Positions 24,101-33,875 of a DNA stretch of 64,000 bases are shown in pieces. The DNA lies in contig NC_043740.1 in assembly GCF_004337985.1 (NCBI RefSeq), forward strand, positions 909,080 through 973,079. The letters are read 5' to 3'. The notes beneath the pieces are model-generated. The model made no database searches. It was not told where the DNA came from and saw only the letters and a program-made list of their open reading frames with translations. The position numbers and the translations under genes are program-made. The stretch comes from Pyricularia pennisetigena (lineage: Eukaryota; Ascomycota; Sordariomycetes; Magnaporthales; Pyriculariaceae). Position 1 is the first letter of the stretch; each line of letters starts with the position of its first letter.

Positions 24101-26620
24101 ATTTTTAATTAAAGGTTAAATAACGTACCAATATTATAAAAACGGAGCGCGGAAGCATTTACGGAGCACCGCAATATACATTTCCGCGAACAAATCGCAA
24201 AAAACGACATTTTTAAAAATTTGGGCGGACCGATCCCAGGTAAAACGGTTAATTAACCGGAACCGTTTGGGATATAAATGGTTAACGAATTAATAAAATA
24301 TACGTTAATAATATTAGCGTATTTAAAAATTTTGGAGGATAATGTAATAACGCTTAAAACGGGAAAAAATTACGTATTCGGTATACGCATACCAAATAGT
24401 GACGGATTTTTACCGCGTGCGCCCACGGACCCTGTAAAGGAACCGGGTGCGCCGAAATTGGTAAAAAATACCCGAACGGTGGGATTAATCGTTATTAATA
24501 ACGAATCGGCGCGGGAATACTTTACGTTTAACCGTTTTTTCGTCGGGGGTAATACACCGGAACCGCAGTTCGAACTACCGAACCCGACAAATATTACCGT
24601 TACATTCGCACAACCCCCAAATATTACGCCCGCGCCGGCATTTTAAACCAGCGTTTAAACGCGTACAATAAAATTTAAACGTTCCTCGAAAACGCCCCGA
24701 CCCATTATAAGGGTTTTGGAAACAAATACGAGGGGATAACGCCAACGCGGTAAAGGAAATATAACCCGTGGAAAGCGCGGGGGTAATAATAATAATACGA
24801 GTTTTGTAAACGCGATTATCCCAAGGGGAAAAAACGTGGTATACGGAAATAATAATATTTATTTAAAATAAATATATACCGAGGACAGGATATTCGTTCC
24901 AGGTTTTCAATTATGGTTAACGTTTTTATTAACGTTTTTACCTAATTAATAAAGCACGTTGGAGGGCGGTGATTATAATTACAAAATACTGCACGAAATT
25001 ATCGCGGCGGTAATACAATAAAAAAAACCGGATAAAAAGGTTAAACCGCATAAAAACGATTTTGTACCTGCGCCTAAGGCCTGGAAAAAGCTTATGGCGC
25101 ACCCGGATAAAAAACAGTTTTTTAAAGCAGCGAAAACGGAGTGGATAAATTTCGAAAAAAAAGAGATATGGGAAATAACCCTTCGGTTGAATTGCACCAC
25201 AAAACCCGTACCGTTTATATGGGTATTTACGTATAAATTCGATAAAAACGGTTACTTCGAGCGTTATAAAGCACGGTTCGTAATAAGGGGTGATTAATAA
25301 GCGCCCAATACGTTTAAAAACACTTACGCGGCGATATTGGTAATACGCAATTTCAAATTAGTATTAGCTTTAATGGCGTATTTCGATTTCGAGGCGATCC
25401 AAATCGATATAAATAACGTTTTTTTTAACGTAACGTTTAATATAAGTAAACCAGTGTTTTGCACTATACCAAAAGGGTTTAGGAAGAAAAATATTGTATT
25501 TAAATTACGAAAAGCGTTTTACGGTATAAGGGAATTATTTAAATTTTGGTACGAAAAGCTCCTAAAAACGTTACAAAATTTGGGATTTAAACCAATTGGT
25601 AATAAACCATATATGTGCGTATTTATACAAAGCAGGGTTATCGTGATTTTTTTCGTAAACGATATAATCGTATTATATGCCGCAAAACACGCCAGAGACG
25701 GTAAAGCGGTTATCGACGGCCTAAAGGTTAAATACGAATTACGGGAGGGGCAATTTTCCTGGTTTTTTGGGATACGCGTACTGCGAAATAAAAAACGACG
25801 CATAACGATTTTATTATACGATTCGTATATTGAAAAAATCGCCATGCGTTTTAAATTTACAAAAAGCTTAAAATACCCGCCAACGCTATTACCAAAAGGT
25901 CCTATAATAAAATACGAGGGGACCGCAACTCCAAACGAGGTTAAAATTTATTAGGAAATGGTAAGGTTTATTTTATATACCGTAATTATATTTAAACCGG
26001 ACGTTGCGCACGCAGTATTAGTATTTTTTAGGTTCCTTACCAATCCTAATCCTTTTTACAAACGCCTAACCAAAAAAATATTATTTTATTTATACAGTAC
26101 GAGGTTTTTAGGAATTAAATACGGAGCGAGCGACCAAAATTAGCATTTTATATTCGCAAATAACGCATTTTTCGGCGACGATTTAAATACGAAAAGGTTT
26201 TTAAAAAGATACGTGATAATGCTATTCGGAGGAATTATTAATTGGAGGGCGGTAAAGTAAACCACGGTAACGACGTTTATAATAAAAGTAAAATTACACG
26301 TATTATCGAAAGCGGCCAAAGAAATTATGGTTTTAAAACGGATTTTCAAGGAAATACAGCTAAATTTCGGCGAATTTTGGAATTTATATTGCGATAATAA
26401 ACAAACGATTCGTTTAATCGTTGATAAAAACTTTCGTATTAATACCAGCCTGCGTTATATAAATATATAAAATATATAATTTAAACAGGAGCACGCCAAA
26501 AAAAATTTTAACGTTATTTACCTGGAAATAAAGCTTATACCTGCAAACGGATTTACTAAATCGTTATCGATCCCCAAATTCGAGCATTTTAAGGTATTTT
26601 TAAATTTTTATAACGTTTAG
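21140..26620 (+). pseudogene. Copia gag-pol polyprotein, stop-riddled relic
   Basis: One plus-strand frame can be followed from about 21.14 to 22.87 kb through gag and protease, with roughly 4% stop codons. Gag features include WDLNPFKIKRK and a degenerate knuckle-like PYGYNYF...LCEKL. The protease region reads LVNVKKRLDPGF...TNSDPQFVIYG, with the DxGA catalytic site changed to DNCC. Further fragments: integrase (23.1-24.1 kb; LPTSIWPKIIITANYFIN is the usual end of the core), reverse transcriptase (25.09-25.95 kb; WVFTYKFDKNGYFERYKAR, FFVNDIIV), and RNase H (25.96-26.62 kb; KPDVAHAVLVFFRFLTNPNP, CDNKQTIRLIV). Not functional. Confidence 0.88.
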
Positions 26621-26689
26621 CAAAATTTAAAAAGGAGTTCGGAAATACGGTAAGGAATATAGCATTAAATAACGCGTATTAAACCTATT

Positions 26690-28557
26690 AAAAAAAAAAA
26701 AAAATAACGATAAAAGGTAACGAATATATAAAATAACGAATATTTAGGGCCGAAACCTATTTATAAAAAAATTTAATGGCCGGCGCCAGCACCGCCAGGA
26801 AATAATACAAAATAAATACCCGTAATGGGTTAACCATTAAAGGTCGCACCCACCACCGCCGGCACGTTACCCATAACAGCTAACCCCAATCCCACCTGGG
26901 TACCACGAAATAACGCCTTTTTTACGTTTTGCGGCGCAAAAAAAACATTAAAAACCCTTTTTACGGGTTTTGGCGCAGGAATATTCCTTATTTAAAAAAT
27001 TACCAATTTTTTCGTTTAGGATTCGGTCTAATCCCGGAAATAGTACGTAACCACGTTCCGAAGGAGTTAAACCTTTTTGGCGGGGGTATGCGGCGATATA
27101 AAAAACGCCTGGTCCAAATCGCGCGCGGCGCGTTTAAAAAATCCCCCAATTGGGAAAAAAAGGCAGGTATACCCATTTCGGTAATTCCAGTAACGCGGTA
27201 GGCGCGTTCCCCGAATACGGGAACGCACGCCGGGTTAATTAACGTATAAACCGGTCGCAATTCCGGACAAATACGTTTTCGCACACCCGAAATATAGTAC
27301 CGGGCGATTTATAAAATCGTTTGGGCGTACACGACGGGGGCGAAAACGACGCGATTACGGTACGTACGTTAATTCGCGATATTTATAAATAAACGTTTTA
27401 AAATAGGGGAAATATTTACGGAACGGACGGGGCGGTCGTCGCTATCCTCCTCCTTTTTATCCTCCTCCTTTTTTTCCTCCGTTTTTTCCCTCCTCCTCTT
27501 TTTGCTTATACCTTTCGGCCTTTATATATATAATTAATATTACCTTACGTTCCTAAATACGGTTTAGGAATAATTTACGGGGTTTTTAGCGCCGCGCGTA
27601 TTTTTAACACGCCCGGAAGCGGTTTTAGGGGCGGCGGCCTGGGCAGGCGCGGGGGCGGGTTCGGTAGCGGCAGGGATAACGGCGGGGGCGGGCGCAGGGT
27701 CGGTAGGACCCCCAACCATTGGTATTTTAGTAATAATTTCCTCGGTTTACGTTTCGGAAATTACCGTTTCGGCGGGGATAGCGGCGGGGGCCGTATCGGT
27801 AACCGTAAAAGCAAAAACGGCGCCGGTAACGACGGTAAAAAAAGTTTATATTTTACCGTTAATTTAATATTATAAAACCGGTTGCAATATAAATTATACC
27901 CGTTAATTTTTAACCTCCCGTTAGGAAAACTGAAAAACGCGTTACAATTGCAACGTTTCGGCGGCGTTGGTTCGTTTATATATATATAAAAAACGCGTTA
28001 ATTAAATCGCACGTTCGGAAACTCGCCAAAACGCGGGTAAGGATTTACAATTGTACGCGCCTTTCGGCGCGACCAAATCGATTCCCGTTAATAGGAGTAA
28101 AAAAAAATACTATATTATACCCGTTAACCAACGCCCAATCGGTATTTAGCGCACAACGCGGTTTATACGCAGTTTAACCCGTTAAAACAAACGGAAAAAA
28201 ACCCATTTTTATTATTATTGCTATTGCTGCTGGTATTAATATCGACGTTAGCAGGCGCGCAAATCGTTAAACGCAAATTATAGGGCGTAAATAACCATTT
28301 ACGAATTGGGTATTTGGGCATAAAATGAGGTTTAAAATTAAAATTCGGATTTAAAAAAGCGAACGAAATATATATTCGCCGTGCGTTTACCAATTTTATT
28401 ACAAATTATTATCGCTATTAATATAATAAGGGGTATAATATTACGGATTCGTCGCCATTGAAAGGGGTTTACCGCCTGCGTTAAATATAATAAAAAGCGC
28501 GGAAAGCTGGTAAAACCCGTTTGCGGCGCGCGTTGCACCGCCACCGCTTATTAGCAT
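26690..28557 (-). other. Extra region of the Copia element with antisense coding potential
   Basis: About 1.9 kb between RNase H and the 3' LTR that no Copia domain accounts for. On the minus strand an ATG at 28557 opens a frame with MLISGGGATRAANGFYQL and later CALNTDWALVNGYN. A second minus frame carries Ala/Pro repeats (EPAPAPAQAAAP, near 27.6 kb), a charged KKRRREKTEEKKEED stretch near 27.5 kb and a 94-codon uninterrupted block at 27000-27284. Nearer the end, a minus frame at 26.75-26.93 kb reads RGTQVGLGLAVMGNVPAVVG. Stops are mainly TAA. Frames change, so splicing or decay must be assumed. A 90-codon plus-strand ORF (26929-27201) overlaps. Nothing matched a family I know, and AT-rich RIP sequence can make false ORFs. 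Confidence 0.4.
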
Positions 28558-28660
28558 TATAAATTTCCTTTGTTTACGTAAATAAATATATACAAATATT
28601 GGCCGTAAAAGCTGTATATAATTATATAAACAGTTAATTTTGCTTACTTACGCAGAGTTA

Positions 28661-28671
28661 ATTGGGGGGTG
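28661..28671 (+). other. Polypurine tract candidate of the Copia element
   Basis: A G-rich ATTGGGGGGTG stretch abuts the first base of the 3' LTR, the position where plus-strand DNA synthesis of LTR elements is primed. Confidence 0.6.
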
Positions 28672-28837
28672 TATTGCAGTAAATAGATTTTGGCATCACA
28701 TAACCAGATGAGCTTAGTTAGCGCTGTGCACACCATAAAAGCGCTGCCACGCTCGTTAGCCTAGATAGCGCACCCTACCTGAATATATGGCTCTCCTACC
28801 ACTCATGCAGGCTGCACGTGTACGTTCGTGTGCGTCA
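28672..28837 (+). repeat. 3' LTR of the Copia element
   Basis: 166 bp, the same length as the 5' copy. It starts TATTGCAG, where the expected TG has become TA, and ends GCGTCA before the GATTA duplication. Confidence 0.93.
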
Positions 28838-28987
28838 GATTATATTCCCCGCATTTGTTTGTTATAAAGGGGACCATCAACCCTCGAATGTGAATAGCTC
28901 TGTTGAGACTGCGCTGCGCTGTTCCCATTACTCCCCATCTGTGACCGTTTCTGCTGTCGGAGCCGATACCTCTCCGCTCGTCACAAG

Positions 28988-29659
28988 ATGCAGATCGTCG
29001 CACTCATCACCTCCGCCCTGAGCATTTGCTCCGCGGTCGTTGCGTCCAACCTCGAGGCCCGCCAGCTCACCCCGGCGCCGTCACTCACGCACCTCTACTC
29101 GCTCAACTGCACCCTGGACCCGGGGATCAATGTCGGCGACGCCCCGTTTGGAAACCGTGTCGCCATCCCCATTACCGGCGGGACATTCGAGGGGCCCCGG
29201 ATAAAGGGTAAGTCCACCCCCTCAGGTAGCTACAGCTTCGTCTGATTCTTGCATCCCTTCCATGTTCCTTGTCTTTTCTTGTCTGGTTCTCCTCTTTTTT
29301 TTTCTCGTATGACTCCTTTTTTTTTTTTTTTTTTTTGTTTTTCTCACAGATTTTCTTTTTCAGGCACCATTCGCAACCTTGGAGCAGACTGGGGTCTGAC
29401 TGACAAACGCGGCGTCTTCCACCCCGACACGCGGTACGGGCTGACCACGGATGACGGCGCCGAGATTTACATTCGCACCTTTGGCTCCGCCCAGCCGGAA
29501 GGCGTGATCTACCTGCACGGGCTATACGAGACCGGGTCGGACAAGTACTGGTGGCTAAACGATATTGTCGCTGTTGGCGTCCTGAAGGCCGGGACCGGCT
29601 GGGTGTACATTGACATGTACTACATGACGGACGATGGAGTCGACTTGGTGACGCCATAA
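28988..29659 (+). CDS. Secreted DUF3237-like protein
   Basis: Two exons, 28988-29207 and 29364-29659, joined as RIKG-TIRNLGADWG across a 156-bp intron (GTAAGT donor, poly(T) run, CAG acceptor), give 171 residues. A signal peptide (MQIVALITSALSICSAVVAS) is followed by a likely processed Arg-Gln site. The body has the DUF3237 pattern: a GNRVAIPITGGTFEGPRIKG strand pair, GADWGL, RYGLTTDDGAEIYIRTFG, and the C-terminal GWVYIDMYYM. DUF3237 is a small beta-barrel family of unknown biochemical role. The start lies 150 bp downstream of the Copia 3' LTR, so the element may have displaced or supplied the promoter. A (CT)n run at about 29725-29745 lies past the stop. Confidence 0.82.
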
Positions 29660-29852
29660 AGGCTAAAAAGTTTGGTGTAATAGATTTTTGTACCCTGCAC
29701 TTTCTGTCTAGACTCCTTGGGCTCTTCTCTCTCTCTCTCTCTCTCACCAGATATATAGAAACAGAATATGAAACCTTCCAGGACTCCGAATTTGGGACAA
29801 AGAAAAATAAAAACCTCAACCAACAACAAAATCAAGAAAAAAAAAAAAGAAA

Positions 29853-30525
29853 TCATCGCACCGGCCCAGAATGCCTAACCACACAACCCCCCATCGCCTG
29901 TGCCACCTGCTCCTGGATGGACCTCCAGTGCTCCTCGAACTGGCTCTTGAAGATGCCCATGAGGGCCCTGTTGCACTCGACGACGCACTCGTGGGCCAGC
30001 ACGACGTTCTCGCCACCCTCCTCGTCGCCGCCCCTGACGACGATGCCGCGCTTGGACACGAAGCCCAGCGCGCCCTCGAGGTGCATGTAGACGCCGTCCT
30101 CCATGTCCGTCATGACGTACCAGTTGCTGGCGACGGGTTTCCCCGGCAGCAGGCGGGCGAACTGCGGCGGGATGGCGTCCTTGACCTCCCAGTACCGCGT
30201 CGTGCCGACCAGCCGCGACGCGTACGGCTCCGGCACGGCCTCGGGCGTCGACTTGCCCGGGTGCGCGCGCAGCTCCGTCACCGAGACCGCGAAGGGGTCC
30301 TTGCTGAGGAGCCCGCCCTGGTCCTGCACGACGGCGATGGCCTTGGAGCGCGGAACGCCGCTTATCTCGGTCCAGATTTCGAATTTTGCCGTCGTGCTGA
30401 AGACTTCATCCGTGGTTTGTGCTGTTTAGTTGGCCTTTTCCGGCGGATGTGGATGGGGGGTCTTTGTGACTTTTGTGCATGGGGATGGATATCAGCGTGA
30501 TGCCGAGCGTAAACTCACCACCCAT
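29853..30525 (-). CDS. Small protein of unknown function, possibly SRPBCC/DUF7053-like
   Basis: Two exons: a 7-nt first exon (30519-30525, ATG GGT G) and 29853-30421. They are separated by a 97-bp intron (GTGAGT...AAACAG) and give 191 residues beginning MGAQTTDEVFSTTAKFEIWTEI. I inferred the tiny exon because the long frame has a stop just upstream of its acceptor and a good donor directly follows an ATG. The body alternates strands (LVGTTRYWEVKDAIP, SNWYVMTDMEDGVYMHLEGALG) and ends in a long helix (LAHECVVECNRALMGIFKSQFEEHWRSIQEQV). This layout resembles helix-grip (SRPBCC) proteins and, from memory, fungal DUF7053 proteins. No signal peptide. It converges with the DUF3237-like gene, with only 193 bp between the stops. 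Confidence 0.7.
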
Positions 30526-31588
30526 TTTTTTTTCTTTTGAAAATACTACACTGCGAGATGCTGCGGCTGGCGAAACAAAGAAAAAAAAAGGGACCGACAG
30601 TGAGAGTAAAGGCTTTTTACGTCTTGTATACCTCCAAGTGATTCTTTACTCTCGTATGCAACAAAATGCAACTGCTGGCGTGATTATGCAACGCTGGCGG
30701 GACAGCCCACGACTGAAGATTAGAAAGAAAAAAACACACGCACGACTGAAGAAAACAAGACCGTTTGCCGTGCAGGAAAACGTGGGCATTATGTAGTCGG
30801 CAGTAACTTCGGCCGCCTACAACCTTGGGCAAAAAAAAAAAAAAAAGAAAAAAGAAAAACTTTTCTGGCGTTGAACAAATAGCCGAACTCACCTTTCCCC
30901 GTCAACTACCTTGGCCAATCGAACTCGGGCTATTCTGCGCTGTGAAGATTGGACTATCCTGCTCCAAGCGAACCATCCTGCCTGAAGGGGGGACATGCCA
31001 GCAAATGACGACGTATGAAGTCTGTGCGGACATGATGCAAGCACCGGTCGCCGAATAAGCCTTTGTGGCCATGCGAAGGGGATTGAACATGAAAGAAAGG
31101 GAAGAAAAAAGATGGGACAAAAGATATGGTGGAACAGAAACTATGGCCTTTTTGCGAAAGCTGCTGCGCCAGGCACAGAACGAATACGTATTCGCTAGCC
31201 AAGCGCTAGCACATGAGCGTCACCAGCTTGCTCTCCCTTGCAGTAGAACACTTTCCGGAAAGCAGACAGAGGGGAAAAAAAATCTGCCGAAGCTGTTTCC
31301 TTTCGTTTACCTCAGTTTTGCATGTTTCTTCTTTTGGAGCTACAATCCCGGTCCGGTCTGGGATCAGCAACTTCGGGGCGTCGGAGCCGGAAGTTATTTG
31401 AGACGCCGACTGACAAGGTTTTTCTTGAGTTCAAAGCTGTTACAGGGTGGTACAAAGTGCAAAATTCTGGGGGTTGACTTTTGATTCAATGGCGGAACAT
31501 CTACTAAATTATCTGCAGAGCTTGTCNNNNNNNNNNNNNNNNNNNNNNNNNNNNNNNNNNNNNNNNNNNNNNNNNNNNNNNNNNNNNN

Positions 31589-31635
<47 letters not shown>

Positions 31636-31892
31636 AATCAAAAATGACTGTTCGCAGGGGACATTCCTACATCAAGCCTCGAATCTAGTAGCGACGAATA
31701 TGGGTTGGAAGATATCCGAGTCCCTGTGAAGACATAAAGGTTCCGAGATGACCTGTATCATAGGAAGCAAAAGAAATAAACACAGAGTTCCATCTCATGT
31801 CCTCGGCAAGGCACCAAATTTAGACGTTCCTCCCAAGCTACGATGGAGAGGCTAGACTGGATACCTAGCCAGGGCTATTTGCATGATTTGGC
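30526..31892. other. Intergenic with a 62-N gap and poly(A)
   Basis: Contains an N gap at 31527-31588 followed by 46 As (31589-31634), and further A runs near 30832-30846. No gene seen. Confidence 0.6.
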
Positions 31893-32333
31893 TTAGACAG
31901 GCCTGAGCGGTGGTAGTACTGAGCGCGGTGGTCGCGCTAATGGCGGTCTCTCACGGGCTGATGGCCGTGTCTCTCGCGGTGTTGCAGGCCTTAATGGTGG
32001 GAGTACTGAGGGGGGTGGTGGTGCTAATGGGCGTCTCTTAATCGCTGGTGCCTGTCTCTCTGGCGGTGGTGCTGCTTGTGTTTGTGCTTCGGGTGCTGAT
32101 GCCTGTGTCTCTCGCGGTGGTTCTTGTATTGGTTCTCGTGTGAATGTCTCTGCTGCTGGTATTGATGCTTGAGTCTCTGGTAGTGGCTGTGGTGCTGATG
32201 CCTGGATCTGTATCAAGGGCGCCGTTGCTTGTATCACTGGTGCTGGCGCTTGCACGCTGTCCTCCGCTGCCCGTATGGCCGGTTCCGATGTCTCGGTCTC
32301 AGGTTCGGAAGGCTCTATCTCAGGTCCCGATTC
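31893..32333 (-). other. In-frame proline/alanine-rich tail beyond the Fig1-like stop
   Basis: Directly after the TAG (32334-32336) of the Fig1-like gene, the same frame stays open for about 146 codons: ESGPEIEPSEPETETSEP, then repeated QAP/QAS blocks and two near-identical RPP(L)A.PP.SVLPPLRP segments, ending in its own stop at 31893. It has no start of its own. It looks like the former or alternative C-terminal tail of that protein. Confidence 0.5.
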
Positions 32334-33480
32334 CTAATCCTGATCCGGATACGGTTGCCGCGCCCCCGACCGCGCCGCTCGGCTGTGCGGTGACGGCCCC
32401 GCCTTGGGCTTGGGAGAGCCGCCGGGCTTGGGGCCGGCCTCTGCATCCTGCTGGAGGTCCTGGGCGCCCTTGCGCCTGTTGACAAACGCCATCCTCACCA
32501 CGAAGACGGTCTGCAGCACGGCGGCCGCCCACTGCAGGCCCTCGACGTGCCCGCCCCGCTGCATGCCCGGCTCGGCCGCCTCGAGCGCCACCACCACCAT
32601 GGACGTCGACATGGCCACCATGACGGTGAGCGCCGTGCTGCCCCACAGCAGGGCGAGCGCGCCGCGCCGCATCATGTAGGCCGTCCGCTCGCCGCGCAGC
32701 GTCTGCTCGGTCGGGAGGTTGTCGCCGCCTTTGCGACCGCCACCGTGCTTCCCGTGCTTGGGTGGCGCTCCGTATCCCGGCATCGTTTGCTGGCCGTCGC
32801 CGCCGTCGCCCGCCTTCTTGGTCGCCTTCTTCTTGGACCACCACAGCTCCAGCCACAGGAAGGACAGGAACAACAGCCCGACGAGGAACCCGCCGGCCGC
32901 CGCGGGGAAGATGGGCACAAAGACCTTGTCCTGGATGGATTTGGCCGTCTCGAGCTGGATCAGGGTCGCCTCGCTGCCGTCGAGGTCGAGCTTTTCCGCC
33001 AGCAGCCTCGGGGTCGGGTTCTTGGAGAGTTGGCAGGTCAGCCCGCCGTCTGGTGGCCTGGCGCAGATGCCAAAGTAGCCTATGGAGAGCTCGAGGCCGT
33101 TGGTCAGGGTTGGTTGTTGGGCCATGGTGACGAGGTACAGGGTCGGGATGCCGGGCGAGGTTCCTACACACCCTGCGAGGCAGAGGGCTGTTTAATGCCG
33201 AGGTGTGGGATCGGTTAGTTGAGAGGGACAGACAGAGAGTTTACTAGTAGACTTGGATGATGCAGGCAAGACGTACCATCAAAGATGACCACAAACACCG
33301 GGAGAAAGTAGATCAGGTAGTCGATAAAATACTTGTTTGATGAAGGGATCTCTTTTTTCTCGTCCTCGTCCTCGTCCTTTTTCTTCTTCTTCCCAAAGCA
33401 CTGCGTTTGTTTAGCGACTTGCTCACAAAGACAGGATGCAAGAGACCTGGTAAACATTACTTACCAACATGTTTTCAACT
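32334..33480 (-). CDS. Fig1-like integral membrane protein
   Basis: Three exons, 33475-33480, 33277-33400 and 32334-33172, give 322 residues. The 6-nt first exon (ATG TTG) is inferred from a GTAAGT donor, a GCTAAAC branch point and a CAG acceptor. Starting at an in-frame ATG at 33457 is the alternative. The protein begins with a Lys/Asp/Glu stretch, then a first membrane segment (YLIYFLPVFVVIF), the luminal DGCVGTSPGIPTLYLV and IGYFGICARPPDGGLTC, and three more membrane segments (FPAAAGGFLVGLLFLSFLWLEL; ALLWGSTALTVMVAMSTSMVV; LQWAAAVLQTVFVVRMAF). Fig1 proteins act in calcium entry and membrane fusion during mating and in hyphal growth. The frame ends at TAG 32334-32336 but is open again immediately after. 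Confidence 0.75.
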
Positions 33481-33795
33481 GTTGCTGGGCCCCCTTCGAT
33501 AAAAGCACTAGTCCAGTTGCGGATAAGGTCGTCGGATATCGTCGTGGAATCATTGAAACGTCAAAAGACAGAAAACCCATGATTTTAAAAGACGGAAAAT
33601 GTAAAGTTTTGAGAGGCTGTTACTCAGATTTTTTCTGACAAGTAACTTTCTGCAGTGACTAGATCACTGTCGGTGAGAAGGGGCGATCCGTACTGAAGTG
33701 AATAGAAAAGTCGCTAGTGACACAAAATTAAAAGACTATGAGTAATATATTTACGGGTTTCGAGTGGCAGACCCGGGCTGCGCTATTGTAGCAAT

Positions 33796-33860
<65 letters not shown>

Positions 33861-33875
33861 TGATTACAGGAATAC
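33481..33875. repeat. Intergenic with a 60-base uninterrupted poly(A) run
   Basis: Pure A at 33798-33857, beside the CadD-like gene's 3' end. On that gene's strand it is a poly(T) following a GTAAGT, so it could sit inside a 3' intron. Confidence 0.8.

Larger units (their letters stand above)
20786..28837 (+). mobile_element. Complete, decayed Ty1/Copia LTR retrotransposon
   Basis: 8052 bp bounded by two 166-bp direct LTRs and flanked by a perfect 5-bp target-site duplication GATTA (20781-20785 and 28838-28842). The order protease, integrase, reverse transcriptase, RNase H makes it Copia. The interior is AT-shifted, with frequent TAA/TAG at likely former CAA/CAG codons, as expected of repeat-induced point mutation (RIP). 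The catalytic motif of the reverse transcriptase reads FFVNDIIV where Copia elements have YVDD, so it is inactive. An extra 2 kb lies between RNase H and the 3' LTR. The right end is only 150 bp upstream of the next gene's start codon. Confidence 0.93.

Noticed and set aside
26929..27201. Plus-strand 90-codon ORF in the Copia extra region
   Set aside because: It overlaps the more protein-like minus-strand block and has no Copia similarity; kept only as the competing reading of that region.
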